64,000 nt of DNA from Acidovorax sp. A79 (GCF_041154505.1 NZ_AP028672.1:4442501-4506500); one strand, 5' to 3'. Positions 41,723-51,743 are shown, counted from the first letter of the stretch. The notes: a model not told the origin generated them from the letters alone. Made by a program: numbers and translations.

Positions 41723-44700
41723 ATGCCTTCCCACACCGCCTCCATCGCCCCTGCTGACGCCACCCCGCTGCAGCCGACAGAGCCCGGCATGGCTGCACAC
41801 GAGCCCCAGCAGGCCCCGCAGCAGGTCGTCAAGGTCCGGCGCGACTACAACAGCTGGGTGGCCACCGAGACCATGGAGGACTACGCGCTGCGCTACACGC
41901 CCCAGCGCTTTCGCAAGTGGTCCGAATGGCGCGTGGCCAACACGGCCTTCGGTGCGGCGTCGTTCCTGATCCTGGAGGCCGTGGGCGCCACGCTGCTGGT
42001 GCAGTACGGCTTCATCAACGCCTTCTGGGCCATCGTGGCCACGGGGCTCATCATCTTCCTGGCGGGGCTGCCCATCAGCGTGTATGCGGCGCGCTATGGG
42101 GTGGACATGGACCTGCTCACGCGCGGCGCGGGCTTTGGCTACATCGGCTCCACGCTCACCTCGCTGATCTACGCCAGCTTCACCTTCATCTTCTTCGCGC
42201 TCGAAGCCGCCGTGATGGCCTATGCGCTGGAGCTGGCGCTCGACATCCCGCCCACCTGGGGCTACCTCATCTGCGCCATCGTGGTGATTCCGCTCGTCAC
42301 CCACGGTGTGTCAGCCATCAGCCGCCTGCAGGTGTGGACGCAGCCGCTGTGGCTGGTGATGCTGGTGGTGCCGTTCGCCTATGTGCTGGTGCGCGATCCT
42401 GGTGCATTTTCCGGGGTTGTGCACTACGGTGGTGAATCGATGCGCGGTGCCACGTTCCAGTTGCCCTTGTTTGGTGCGGCGCTCACGGTGGGCATTGCGC
42501 TCATCACCCAGATGGGGGAGCAGGCCGACTACCTGCGCTTCATGCCCGCCAGCACGCCCGCCACGCGCGGGCGCTGGTGGCTGGGCGTGCTGGTGGGCGG
42601 ACCGGGCTGGGTGGTGCTGGGGGTGCTCAAGATGCTGGGCGGTGCGCTGCTCGCCTACCTGGCGCTCACCCACATGGTGCCGGCCGACCGGGCGGTGGAC
42701 CCGAACCAGATGTACCTGGCCGCGTACGAATATGTGTTCCCCCACTACGGCTGGGCGGTGGCGGCCACGGCGTTGTTCGTGGTGGTCTCGCAGCTCAAGA
42801 TCAATGTGACCAATGCCTACGCGGGCTCGCTGGCGTGGTCCAACTTCTTCTCGCGCCTCACGCACAGCCACCCGGGGCGCGTGGTGTGGGTGGTGTTCAA
42901 CACGCTGATCGCCTTCATGCTGATGGAGATGAACGTGTTCCGCGCCATGGGCGAGGTGCTGGGGCTGTACTCCAACATCGCCATCGCCTGGATCATGTCC
43001 GTGGTGGCCGATCTCGTCATCAACAAGCCGCTGGGGCTGTCACCCCGGGGCATCGAGTTCAAGCGCGCGCACCTGTACGACATCAACCCGGTGGGCGTGG
43101 GCTCGATGGCGCTCGCGTCCATCCTGTCCATCAGCGCGCACCTGGGGTTGTTCGGCCCACTGCCGCAGGCGTTCTCGGCCGTGATCGCGATGGCTGTCGC
43201 GTTTGTCACCGCACCGCTCATTGCCTGGGCCACCGGGGGGCGCTATTACATCGCGCGCCAGTCCGAGCCCGCTGCGCTGGCCGACGTGGTGGCGGTACCC
43301 CTGCACGGCCCGGTGGGCCGCAAGGCCGGCGGCGGAATGGATGCGGCCCTGGGCAGCTACGTGCGCTACACCGTGCAGCGCTGCGTGATCTGCGAGCGCG
43401 AATACGAAGCGCCCGACATGGCCCAGTGCCCCGCCTACCGGGGCGCCATCTGTTCGCTGTGCTGCACGCTGGACGCGCGCTGCGGCGACCTGTGCAAGCC
43501 CGACGCCAGCATGGCGGTGCAATGGTCTGCCGCCCTGCGCTGGGTGCTGCCGCGCGCCATGTGGCGCTACCTGGACACGGGCCTGGGCCACTTCCTGCTG
43601 CTGATGCTGGTGATCGCGCCGCTGCTGGCCTCCGTCATGGGGCTGCTGTACCACCAGGAGCTCAACACCATCGCCAATGCGATGACCGACACGGAAGTCC
43701 TGGCCGCCCCGGAGGTCGCGTTGCGCTCCGGCCTGCTCAAGGCCTACCTGGCGCTGCTGGTCATCTCGGGCATCGTGGCCTGGTGGCTGGTGCTGGCGCA
43801 CAAGAGCCGCCAGGTGGCGCAGGAGGAATCCAACCGCCAGACGGGCCTCTTGGTGCGCGAGATCGAGCTGCACCGCCAGACCGACGAGGCCCTGCAGACC
43901 GCGCGCAGCGTGGCCGAGCAGGCGCGCCAGGTGGCCGAGGCGGCCCAGCGCGCGGCCGACCAGGCCAACCAGGCCAAGAGCCGCTACATCAGCGCCATCA
44001 GCCACGAGATCCGCACGCCGCTCAACTCCATCCTGGGCTACGCGCAGCTCATGGGCGAGGACGCGGGCGTGCCCCCGCACCGCAAGCAGGCGGTGCACGT
44101 GATCCGGCGGGGGGGCGAACACCTGCTCTCGCTCATCGAGGGCACGCTAGACATCGCGCGCATCGAATCCGGCAAGCTCACGCTGGATGTCACGCCCATG
44201 CGCTTTGCCGATGGCCTGCACGAAATGGCCAGCCTGTTCGAACTGCAGGCCGCCGCCAAGGGCCTGGCCTTCCAGTTCGATGTGCTGGGCGTCATTCCCG
44301 AGGTGGTTCGTGCCGACGAAAAGCGCCTGCGCCAGATCCTCATCAACCTGCTGGGCAACGCGGTCAAGTTCACGGCGCACGGCACCGTCACGCTGCGCGT
44401 GCGCTATGCGCGCGAGATGGCGCGCATCGAGGTGCAGGACACGGGGCCGGGCCTCACGGCCGAGGAGATCGAGCGCATCTTCGAGCCCTTTGCGCGGGGC
44501 GGCTCGGGCGGTGGCAACACCGCGGCCGCGCCGGGCGCGGGCCTGGGCCTGACCATTGCCAAGATGCTCACCGCGCTCATGGGCGGCGAGCTGACGGTGG
44601 GCAGCACCCCCGGCGTAGGCTCGGTGTTCCACGTCAAGCTGTTCCTGCCTGAGGTGCATGGGGACGCGCTGGGCAAGACCGCGCCAGCGCCCGCCGCATT

Positions 44701-45373
44701 GGCCACTCGCACCCAGCGCGCGCGCAGGGGTTACGCGGGGGACCGCCGCCGCATCCTGGTGGTGGACAACGAAGAGCCCGACCGCGAGCTGCTGGTGCAA
44801 CTGCTCGAACCCCTGGGCTTCGAGCTGCGCCAGGCCGCCAGCGGGCACGACGCGCTGGACCTGCTGGCCACGGGCTACCGGCCGCACGCGATCTTCATGG
44901 ACCTGGCCATGCCGGGCATCGACGGGTGGGAGACCCTGCGGCGCGTGCGGCAGATGCACCTCGCGAACGTCCACTGCGCCATTGTGTCGGCCAATGCGTT
45001 CGACAAGGCGCTGGACAACGACGTGGACATCCGCCCCGAGGACTTCATCGTCAAGCCCGTGCGCCACACCGAGCTGCTGGACTGGCTGGAGCGCCGCCTG
45101 GGCCTGCAGTGGCAGCACGGCGAGGCCGACGCCGCCCCCGCCCCCGCCTTGCCCGCGGCAGCGGATGCGCCCCTCACGTACCCCGATGCCACCGCCCTGG
45201 CGGCCTTGGCCCAGGTGGTCGCGCTGGGCTACTACCGGGGCATCCTCAACACCCTGGACGACATCGAACGCGGCCAGCCCGCGCACGGCGCTTTTGTCGG
45301 CACCATGCGGCAGCTGGCCAGGCAGTTCCAGTTCGATGCCATGGGCCACATCCTGGAGCAGGCGCCACCGTGA
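41723..45373 (+). CDS. NCS1-type permease fused to a hybrid histidine kinase
   Basis: From ATG 41723 (TTG at 41717 also in frame) the protein has 1216 residues. Residues about 40-510 form a cytosine/purine permease-like 12-helix domain (FRKWSEWRVANTAFGAASF onward). A Cys-rich segment near residues 554-598 (RCVICEREYEAPDMAQC, CSLCCTLDARCGDLC) resembles a zinc-binding module. Two more helices follow, then a coiled coil, HisKA with His761 in SHEIRTPLNSILGY, HATPase (VQDTGPGLT, GAGLGLTIAKML) and a receiver with Asp1060 (IFMDLAMPGIDGW). Its stop overlaps the response regulator start. The permease part is probably the sensor; the ligand may be urea or a purine breakdown product, inferred from the adjacent urease operon. 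Confidence 0.9.
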   Translation: MPSHTASIAPADATPLQPTEPGMAAHEPQQAPQQVVKVRRDYNSWVATETMEDYALRYTPQRFRKWSEWRVANTAFGAASFLILEAVGATLLVQYGFINAFWAIVATGLIIFLAGLPISVYAARYGVDMDLLTRGAGFGYIGSTLTSLIYASFTFIFFALEAAVMAYALELALDIPPTWGYLICAIVVIPLVTHGVSAISRLQVWTQPLWLVMLVVPFAYVLVRDPGAFSGVVHYGGESMRGATFQLPLFGAALTVGIALITQMGEQADYLRFMPASTPATRGRWWLGVLVGGPGWVVLGVLKMLGGALLAYLALTHMVPADRAVDPNQMYLAAYEYVFPHYGWAVAATALFVVVSQLKINVTNAYAGSLAWSNFFSRLTHSHPGRVVWVVFNTLIAFMLMEMNVFRAMGEVLGLYSNIAIAWIMSVVADLVINKPLGLSPRGIEFKRAHLYDINPVGVGSMALASILSISAHLGLFGPLPQAFSAVIAMAVAFVTAPLIAWATGGRYYIARQSEPAALADVVAVPLHGPVGRKAGGGMDAALGSYVRYTVQRCVICEREYEAPDMAQCPAYRGAICSLCCTLDARCGDLCKPDASMAVQWSAALRWVLPRAMWRYLDTGLGHFLLLMLVIAPLLASVMGLLYHQELNTIANAMTDTEVLAAPEVALRSGLLKAYLALLVISGIVAWWLVLAHKSRQVAQEESNRQTGLLVREIELHRQTDEALQTARSVAEQARQVAEAAQRAADQANQAKSRYISAISHEIRTPLNSILGYAQLMGEDAGVPPHRKQAVHVIRRGGEHLLSLIEGTLDIARIESGKLTLDVTPMRFADGLHEMASLFELQAAAKGLAFQFDVLGVIPEVVRADEKRLRQILINLLGNAVKFTAHGTVTLRVRYAREMARIEVQDTGPGLTAEEIERIFEPFARGGSGGGNTAAAPGAGLGLTIAKMLTALMGGELTVGSTPGVGSVFHVKLFLPEVHGDALGKTAPAPAALATRTQRARRGYAGDRRRILVVDNEEPDRELLVQLLEPLGFELRQAASGHDALDLLATGYRPHAIFMDLAMPGIDGWETLRRVRQMHLANVHCAIVSANAFDKALDNDVDIRPEDFIVKPVRHTELLDWLERRLGLQWQHGEADAAPAPALPAAADAPLTYPDATALAALAQVVALGYYRGILNTLDDIERGQPAHGAFVGTMRQLARQFQFDAMGHILEQAPP

Positions 45374-46407
45374 CGACCACCGCGACCCCACCCTCCCTGC
45401 CGGTGCATGCCGCGGCCCTAGATCGCGGCGACAGCGACGTGGTCCTGATCGTGGACGACGTGCCCGACAACCTGGCCGTGCTGCACGACGCGCTCGATGA
45501 ATCGGGCTACACGGTGCTCGTGGCCACGCACGGCGAGGCCGCGTTGCAGCGCGCCGCGCAGGCATTGCCCGACATCGTGCTGCTCGACGCCATGATGCCC
45601 GGCATGGACGGCTTCGAGGTGGCGCGGCGCCTGAAGGCGTCGCCCGCCACCGCGCACATCCCCATCATCTTCATGACGGGCCTCACCGAGACCGAGCACC
45701 TGGTGGCCGCGCTGGAGGCGGGTGGCGTGGACTACGTGACCAAGCCCATCAAGCCGCGCGAGGTGATGGCCCGCATGGGCGTGCACCTGGGCGCGGCGCG
45801 CAGGGCGCGCCAGGATGCGAGCCAGGCCCGCGAGGCGCGCAATGCGCTCGATGCCTTCGGCTATGCCAGCATCACGGTGCGCGCGGTGGACGGCCGCATC
45901 GTGTGGCAGACCCCGCTGGCGCGCGAACTGCTGCAGGGCTACTTTGGCGAAGCCAGCCCCTGGGCGCCAGGGATCGTGCAGGCCTGGCTGCGCCGCCATG
46001 TGCTCGCCGAAAACGCGGCGGAGCTGCTGGCCCATGCGCTGGCCGAGCCGCCGCGCCTGGCCATCGAGCAGGGCGCGCGCCGCCTGACCTTCCGCCTGCA
46101 CCAGCAGGCGGGCGACAGCGAAGGCGGGGGCGACTGGCTGATCGTCATGCGCGAGGTGTCGGACGCCAAGATCATCGAATCCATGAGCCTGTCCTTCAAG
46201 CTCACCGCGCGCGAGGCGGAGGTGCTGTACTGGGTGGTCAAGGGCAAGATCAACCGCGACATCGGCGACATCCTGGGCGCCAGCCCCGCCACGGTGAAGA
46301 AGCACCTCGAACGCGTGTTCGCCAAGCTGGGGGTGGAAACGCGCACGGCGGCGGCCGCCATGGCGATGAACCGCATCCGGCAGCTGCACCCGCAGTTCGA
46401 GGGCTGA
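45370..46407 (+). CDS. LuxR-type response regulator
   Basis: GTG at 45370 overlaps the kinase stop (GTGA), so the two are co-translated. The 345-residue product has a receiver with Asp73 (VLLDAMMPGMDGFE) and VTKPIKPREV, a middle segment resembling a PAS domain, and a C-terminal LuxR helix-turn-helix (LTAREAEVLYWVVKGKINRD; PATVKKHLERVFAKLGV). Probable targets are the ure and urt genes on either side. Confidence 0.92.
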   Translation: MTTTATPPSLPVHAAALDRGDSDVVLIVDDVPDNLAVLHDALDESGYTVLVATHGEAALQRAAQALPDIVLLDAMMPGMDGFEVARRLKASPATAHIPIIFMTGLTETEHLVAALEAGGVDYVTKPIKPREVMARMGVHLGAARRARQDASQAREARNALDAFGYASITVRAVDGRIVWQTPLARELLQGYFGEASPWAPGIVQAWLRRHVLAENAAELLAHALAEPPRLAIEQGARRLTFRLHQQAGDSEGGGDWLIVMREVSDAKIIESMSLSFKLTAREAEVLYWVVKGKINRDIGDILGASPATVKKHLERVFAKLGVETRTAAAAMAMNRIRQLHPQFEG

Positions 46408-46410
46408 TTC

Positions 46411-46475
46411 TTCAGTATTTTGGGCTGCTGACGCTTGTGGAATAAGCGCGGAAAGCTATCAATTTAATAGCTTTG
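46411..46475. repeat. dispersed intergenic repeat, copy C
   Basis: A diverged copy: TATTTTGGGCTGCTGACGCT, TGTGGAATAAGCGCGGAAAG and CTATCAATTTAATAGC, the last forming its own small dyad. Confidence 0.65.
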
Positions 46476-46518
46476 GTGAGGCCTGGGCCTGCGGTGCGCA
46501 AGGCCGGCCGGGTGCCGC

Positions 46519-46845
46519 TCAGCGGCCCACCGCGCGTTCCAGCTCCTGCTTGTTCATCCTGGAGCGGCCCTCGATCCCCTTGCGCCGGGCCTCTTCGTAC
46601 AGCTGGTCGCGCGTTCGGCCCTGCGCGCCCTGGTGGGACCGCTGGCCGCCGCGCACCGGGGCCGGGGTGTCGCGCAAGGTCTTGGGGTTGGCGGTCTTGC
46701 TTTCGCCGTGCTGGGCGCGTTCCTTGTTCACGGTGCGCGCCGCAATCTCTTCGGCCGTGTCCGTGCTCTTGCCGCGCTGTTTCAGGCTGGTCTTGATGTG
46801 TTCGTACTGGCGTTCGCGCTTGGCGCTCCATTGGGCTTGGGGCAT
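46519..46845 (-). CDS. small basic protein, so-called plasmid stabilisation family
   Basis: The 108-residue product is hydrophilic and basic: MPQAQWSAKRERQYEHIKTS, DTAEEIAARTVNKERAQHGE, RGGQRSHQGAQGRTRDQLYE, RKGIEGRSRMNKQELERAV. Homologues are labelled plasmid stabilisation protein without direct evidence. The C-terminal part resembles a Rho N-terminal/SAP-like helix-extended-loop motif, which suggests nucleic-acid binding. Confidence 0.8.
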   Translation of the reverse strand: MPQAQWSAKRERQYEHIKTSLKQRGKSTDTAEEIAARTVNKERAQHGESKTANPKTLRDTPAPVRGGQRSHQGAQGRTRDQLYEEARRKGIEGRSRMNKQELERAVGR

Positions 46846-47111
46846 GGCGGGCTCCTTCGATGGGTTGGCGGGCGGGGCAGCCAGGCTGGCCCCGCATCTG
46901 AGCCCAATCTATCCGGAGCACGGCCCGCGTGCGTCAGCAGGCCCGGCATGCAGCTGTAGGACAGCGGACCTCCTCGCTGACAACGGCCGGGGCCGCCATG
47001 CTCCATGGTGGCGGTATGAAAAATGGCCGTGGCGCCCGATCGGCAAGCGCGGGTAGCTACTTTTTTGATAGCGAATGGCCTGCGGGCCACGGGGCGGACG
47101 CAGGGGCCGCG

Positions 47112-47798
47112 CTACATCCCCAGCGACTTGAGCAGCGCGTCCGTGTCGTCCTGCCCGGCGGGGGGCGGCGCGGGCACGGGGGGCGCGGCCTGCGACTGGG
47201 CCATCAGCGCATCCGGGTCCGGGGCCTCCTGCGCCTCGAAGTCGTAGAGCTTGATGAATTCGGTGCGGTCGATCGCCAGTTCCAGGTAGAAGATGTTGTT
47301 GTTGCTGGTGTAGAAGGTCACGCGCCGCGCCTCGGGCTTGTCCAGGTTGGCGTCCACGCTCAGCATCACCTGCTTGTTCAGCACCAGCATCTTGGGCTGG
47401 TTCTGGGTGATGTGGGTCTGCAGCTCGCGCCGCACCTTGCCGGTGAAGTCGCCCACCACCTGGTTCATGAGCTCGCCCATCACGTTGCTGACCTCGTCCG
47501 AGGTGTAGGAGGTGACCAGGTCGTCCTTGGACATGCCCATGTTCAGCAGGTAGTTGGCGTACAGCTCCATGGCCGCCGTGGCCGAGAAGTTGATGATCAC
47601 CAGGCCCGAGAAGCCGCCATCGAACAGCACGAAGCAGCCGATGTCCGGCTTCAGGCAGGTCTTGCTGATGCGCTGCACCATGCCGGAGTAGTGGATCTGG
47701 CTGTGGGTGGCCACGTTCAGCACGCGGGTGACGGAGTTGCACAGGCTGATCAGCAGGTCTTCGGTGCCGTAGACGGAGTTTTTTTCAGGGTGGCTCAT
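47112..47798 (-). CDS. DUF3334 family protein (CheX-like)
   Basis: The 228-residue product contains YGTEDLLISLCNSVTRVL, TCLKPDIGCFVLFDGGFSGL, TSDEVSNVMGELMNQVVGDF and FYLELAIDRTEFIKLYDFEA, diagnostic of DUF3334. The MGELMNQVVGDF segment resembles CheX/CheC phosphatases. The C-terminus (DDTDALLKSLGM) is a conserved short tail after a Pro/Ala linker. A chemotaxis or c-di-GMP signalling role is a guess. Confidence 0.85.
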   Translation of the reverse strand: MSHPEKNSVYGTEDLLISLCNSVTRVLNVATHSQIHYSGMVQRISKTCLKPDIGCFVLFDGGFSGLVIINFSATAAMELYANYLLNMGMSKDDLVTSYTSDEVSNVMGELMNQVVGDFTGKVRRELQTHITQNQPKMLVLNKQVMLSVDANLDKPEARRVTFYTSNNNIFYLELAIDRTEFIKLYDFEAQEAPDPDALMAQSQAAPPVPAPPPAGQDDTDALLKSLGM

Positions 47799-48014
47799 GG
47801 TGTGTGTGGATGGCGGACAGTCGAATTTCTGGCGCGGTGCGCTGGGCAGAGCATAGGCGAAGCCGCCGCGCGAAACCAGAGTGCTTTCCGCGCCATGGGC
47901 CGCGGCGCGGCCCGCTGCCTACCACGCTTTGGCCTTTGTTCCGCGCGGGATGGCGCGGGTTGACAACCGACCGGGCTGGCGTATCGTGCCAGCCATCCAT
48001 GAGAGGGGCGAGAG

Positions 48015-49196
48015 ATGGGTGTTTATTCCTACGGGCTGAACGAGTTCCAGTCGGTGGCGGACGGCGCGGCGGTGCTGGCCAGCGGCGGCGGTGGCAGTTA
48101 CCACGACGCGTGCTCCATCCTGGAGGAGCTGGCCCGCCAGGGCTTCACGGGCACCGTCCAGGTGCAGGACTATGACGGGGCGACCAACGCCTGCGTGCTG
48201 GCCATCATGGGCTCGCCCGACGCGGCCGACAGCCTGACGCTGGCCGCCATCCAGAACTCCATCCGCAACACGGTGCAGGTGCTGGCGGACGCCACCGGGG
48301 CGTCGCCGGGGGCCTACATCCCGGTGGAGATCGGGCCCATCAACTCGCTGGTGCCGCTGATCGGCGCGGCCATGGGCGGGGGGGCGGTCTGGGTGGTCAA
48401 CGGCGACGGAGCCGGGCGCGCGGTGCCCGAGCTGCCGCAGACCACGTTCACCGGCAATCCGCCGCTGGCTCCGTGCCCCGCGGCGCTGGCCAGCGACGCG
48501 GCCAGCCCCGCCGACATCGAATCCGCCGTGCTGGGCGCGAGCACCGCCGCGCGGGTGGAAACGCTGGCCGGCGGCGTGGTGGGAGGCTTTGGCGGGTATT
48601 CCGGGATCGCGATGTGGCCGTCCAACGCGGGCAACGGCTTTGCGCTGTCGGGCAGCTACATCGCGGGCACGCTGGAGCAGGCGCGCGCGCTGGGGCAGTT
48701 CCTGCGGGACAGCGGCACGCCGCAGGCCACGGGCGCGGTGGCCGATGCCATCGCCCTCATCACGGGCCGGCCCGCCGCCGCCGTGGCGACCAACTTCTTC
48801 ATCACCTCGGTCTCGCAGTCCACGTCCAGCGCATCGCTGGATTCGGGCATCATCCGCCTGGACAACACGCAGGATCCGCGCCAGAGCACGCAGACGCACT
48901 ACCTCTACAACCTCAACGAGAACCTCATCATGTACTCGTCGTCGAGCGCGGTGCCCGACATCATTGCCCCGGACTCGATCTGCTACTACTCCGAAAGCAC
49001 CGGGCGCGGGTTCTCCAATGCCAGCGACGATCTGGCGCTGTACTTCGATGCCGCCACCGGCCAGAGCACGGGCCGGATGGTGAGCGTGATCGCGGTGCAG
49101 ACAGCGCCGCAGCTGTACGGCACGCCGGGCGTGGTGGCCTCGTTTGCGTCGCTGCTGCGCAACATCGGCTACGCGGGCGCCATGCCCCCGGCCTGA
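48015..49196 (+). CDS. DUF917 domain protein
   Basis: The 393-residue product has VLASGGGGSYHDACSILEEL near the start and the repeated Gly-rich GGAVWVVNGDGAGRAVPELP segment, resembling the DUF917 proteins related to the hydantoinase HyuA C-terminal region. No signal peptide. It starts upstream of a diguanylate cyclase gene with 80 bases between. Enzymatic function unknown. Confidence 0.7.
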   Translation: MGVYSYGLNEFQSVADGAAVLASGGGGSYHDACSILEELARQGFTGTVQVQDYDGATNACVLAIMGSPDAADSLTLAAIQNSIRNTVQVLADATGASPGAYIPVEIGPINSLVPLIGAAMGGGAVWVVNGDGAGRAVPELPQTTFTGNPPLAPCPAALASDAASPADIESAVLGASTAARVETLAGGVVGGFGGYSGIAMWPSNAGNGFALSGSYIAGTLEQARALGQFLRDSGTPQATGAVADAIALITGRPAAAVATNFFITSVSQSTSSASLDSGIIRLDNTQDPRQSTQTHYLYNLNENLIMYSSSSAVPDIIAPDSICYYSESTGRGFSNASDDLALYFDAATGQSTGRMVSVIAVQTAPQLYGTPGVVASFASLLRNIGYAGAMPPA

Positions 49197-49276
49197 CCAT
49201 GCGCAGACAGACAGACAACCAGCCCACCAGCCAGCAACCGGCCGGGACACGGACAGCGCGATGAAGGCAAGCCGCC

Positions 49277-50329
49277 ATGGGTGAAGCAGATCTGAACCGG
49301 GAGCGGCTGGAGCTGGCGCTGGAGGCCGCCGGGCTGGACCTGTGGGAGAACGACCTGGTGACCGGCAATGTCACCCGCAAGGCGACCAAGACCTTCCTCG
49401 AACTGGGCTTCACCGAGGAGGAGATCGTCTCGGGCGTGCAGGACATCTACGGCCTGTTCCATCCGGAGGACGTGGACAGTGTCCGGCAGGCCGTGGCCGA
49501 CCACCTCTGCGGCGTCACGCCGCAGTACCGCTGCGAATTCCGCCTGCGCGCCAAGGGCGGCGACTGGGTCTGGTACGCGAACTATGGCCGCATCATGGAC
49601 GGCCACAGCGACACGCCGGGCAAGCGGCTCATCGGGGTCACCTTCAACATCGACGACCGCAAGCGCAAGGAAGACGAGATCGCCCAGATCAACCGCCAGC
49701 TCGTGGAGCAGAACCGCCTGCTGCAGCAGCTCAATGCCGCGCTGGAGCTGCTGGCGGCCAACGATGCGCTCACGGGGCTGTCCAACCGCCGCACGCTGAT
49801 GGAACTGGGCGCCAACGAATGCCAGCGGACCCAACGGTTTGGCCACCCGCTGTCGCTGCTGGTGGTGGACATCGACCTGTTCAAGCCCGTCAACGACGTG
49901 TGGGGGCACCTGGCGGGCGACCGCGTGATCTGCGCCGTGGCCCAGGCCTGTGCGTCACGCAAGCGCAGTGGCGTGGACATCGTGGCGCGTTTCGGGGGCG
50001 AGGAATTCGTCATCGTGCTGCCCGAGACCGATGGGGCCAGCGCCCAGCGCATGGCCGAATCGCTGCGCCACGACGTGTCGGCGATGAGCGTGCCCGTGAA
50101 CGACGAAGGCGCCAGCATCTCGGTCACCGTGAGCATTGGCGTGGCCACGCTGCACCAGGGCTCGGGGCTGGATTTCGAGGAGCTGGTCAACCGCGCCGAC
50201 AAGGCGCTGTACCGCGCCAAGGAGTCGGGGCGCAACACCGTGCACTGCGCTGATGCGCACCCCGCGCACGCCCGGGTGCATGTGCTGCCCAACCCGGGCG
50301 AGGCACCGGGCGGCGTGGTCGCAGCCTGA
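49277..50329 (+). CDS. PAS-GGDEF diguanylate cyclase
   Basis: The 350-residue cytoplasmic protein has an N-terminal PAS/PAC sensor (LDLWENDLVTGNVTRKATKT to LIGVTFNIDDRKRKEDEIAQ), a coiled-coil linker, then GGDEF with active-site FGGEEF and LTGLSNRRTL, and ADKALYRAKESGRNTV at the end. No obvious RxxD inhibitory site is seen. It makes c-di-GMP. Confidence 0.9.
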   Translation: MGEADLNRERLELALEAAGLDLWENDLVTGNVTRKATKTFLELGFTEEEIVSGVQDIYGLFHPEDVDSVRQAVADHLCGVTPQYRCEFRLRAKGGDWVWYANYGRIMDGHSDTPGKRLIGVTFNIDDRKRKEDEIAQINRQLVEQNRLLQQLNAALELLAANDALTGLSNRRTLMELGANECQRTQRFGHPLSLLVVDIDLFKPVNDVWGHLAGDRVICAVAQACASRKRSGVDIVARFGGEEFVIVLPETDGASAQRMAESLRHDVSAMSVPVNDEGASISVTVSIGVATLHQGSGLDFEELVNRADKALYRAKESGRNTVHCADAHPAHARVHVLPNPGEAPGGVVAA

Positions 50330-50346
50330 GGCCCGCGGGCCGCCGC

Positions 50347-51648
50347 TCACTCCTCGCTGGTCCACTCCACCTGCACGCCCAGGCTGCGCAGGTTCTCCAC
50401 GAAGCGCGGGTGGGCGCGGCGGATGGGCGTGGCGTTGCGGATCTCGGAGCGCCCGGGCGTGCTCGCCGCCACCATGAACAGCGCGATCGCCACGCGGATG
50501 ATGTAGGGGCTCTCGACCACGGCCGGGCTCAGGGGGTTGCCCCCGAAGGTGACCAGGCGGTGCGGGTCGGACTGGAACACGTGCGCTCCGAACTTCGACA
50601 GCTCGCCCGCCCAGCCCAGGGCCCCGTCGTACACCTTGTTCCAGAACAGCGCGTTGCCCTCGGCGCGCACGCCCAGGGCAATGAAGATGGGCAGCAGGTC
50701 CACCGGAAAATACGGCCAGGGCGCGGCCTCCACCTTGGTCAGCACATTGCTCGTGAAGGGCGTCTGCACCTTGAGCGGCCCGTCGCACGCCGCGCGCGAC
50801 CAGCCGTCCTCGTGCGTGACGGTGACGCCGAACTTGGCGAAGGTGCGGTCGATGAGCGGAAAGTTCCCGGGCGCGCTGTTCTTCACCACCACGTCCCCGC
50901 CGGTGATCGCGCCCAGGGCGAGGAAGGTCGTGATCTCGTGGAAATCCTCGTCGAAACGGAACTCCCCGCCGCGCAGGGCCGTGCCGCCGTGCACGGTGAT
51001 GCGCGAGGTGCCCATGCCCTCGATGCGCACGCCGATCATGGCCATGAAGCGGCAGAACTCCTGCACGTGCGGCTCCGACGCCGCGTTGGTCAGCACCGAG
51101 GTGCCCTCGGCCGTGGCGGCGCACAGCACGAAGTTCTCGGTGGTGGTCACCGATGCGTAGTCCAGCCAATGGTGGTTGGCCTGCAGCCGGCCCGCGCTGC
51201 GGATCAGCAGCGAGCCCTCGGCCCGCTCGACGGCGCCCCCGAAGCGGCGGAACACCTCCACGTGCGGGTCGATCTCGCGCACGCCCAGCGTGCAGCCCTT
51301 GACGTTGTCCTCCAGCCGCGCCACGCCAAAGCGCGCGAGCAGCGGGGGCACCAGCATGATGGACGAGCGCATCTCCTCGGGCAGCCGGTGCTGCGCGGCA
51401 TCGAACACCGTGGCGTGGTGGTGCAGGTCGAGCGTGCCGGTGGCGTGGTCCATGCGGACATCGCTGCCCAGGGTGCGGAAGATCTCCAGGATCTTGCGCA
51501 CATCGGTGATGTCGGGCACGCCCAGGAGCTTGAGCGGCTCGTTGGTGAGCAGCGTGGCGCACAGCACGGGGAGCACCGCGTTCTTGTTGGCGGATGGCGT
51601 GATGCGGCCCCGGAGCGGGGTGCCGCCGTGGACGACGAGGTTGGACAT
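50347..51648 (-). CDS. MurA-like enolpyruvyl transferase
   Basis: From ATG 51648 the product has 433 residues. SANKNAVLPVLCATLL corresponds to the MurA Lys-Asn site (Lys22). DNVKGCTLGVREIDPHVEVF keeps the PEP-binding Cys (Cys119). The sequence differs from housekeeping MurA (SANKNA in place of GAKNA, CTLGVRE in place of CAIGxRP), so this is probably a second paralogue with either MurA or a related sugar activity. No mur genes are nearby. Confidence 0.75.
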   Translation of the reverse strand: MSNLVVHGGTPLRGRITPSANKNAVLPVLCATLLTNEPLKLLGVPDITDVRKILEIFRTLGSDVRMDHATGTLDLHHHATVFDAAQHRLPEEMRSSIMLVPPLLARFGVARLEDNVKGCTLGVREIDPHVEVFRRFGGAVERAEGSLLIRSAGRLQANHHWLDYASVTTTENFVLCAATAEGTSVLTNAASEPHVQEFCRFMAMIGVRIEGMGTSRITVHGGTALRGGEFRFDEDFHEITTFLALGAITGGDVVVKNSAPGNFPLIDRTFAKFGVTVTHEDGWSRAACDGPLKVQTPFTSNVLTKVEAAPWPYFPVDLLPIFIALGVRAEGNALFWNKVYDGALGWAGELSKFGAHVFQSDPHRLVTFGGNPLSPAVVESPYIIRVAIALFMVAASTPGRSEIRNATPIRRAHPRFVENLRSLGVQVEWTSEE

Positions 51649-51743
51649 GGGTGGAGCAGGGCTGAAGAAGGGGCCGGGCAGGCCGGGGCCTGCGCGAGGT
51701 CGATACTCTAACTGGGTCTGGTTTTCCGTGGTGACGGAAGGCC

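Noticed and set aside
44147-45565. 472-codon minus-strand frame opposite the kinase and response regulator
   Set aside because: Antisense shadow with Arg/Gln/His-rich sequence; the plus-strand proteins have complete domain sets.
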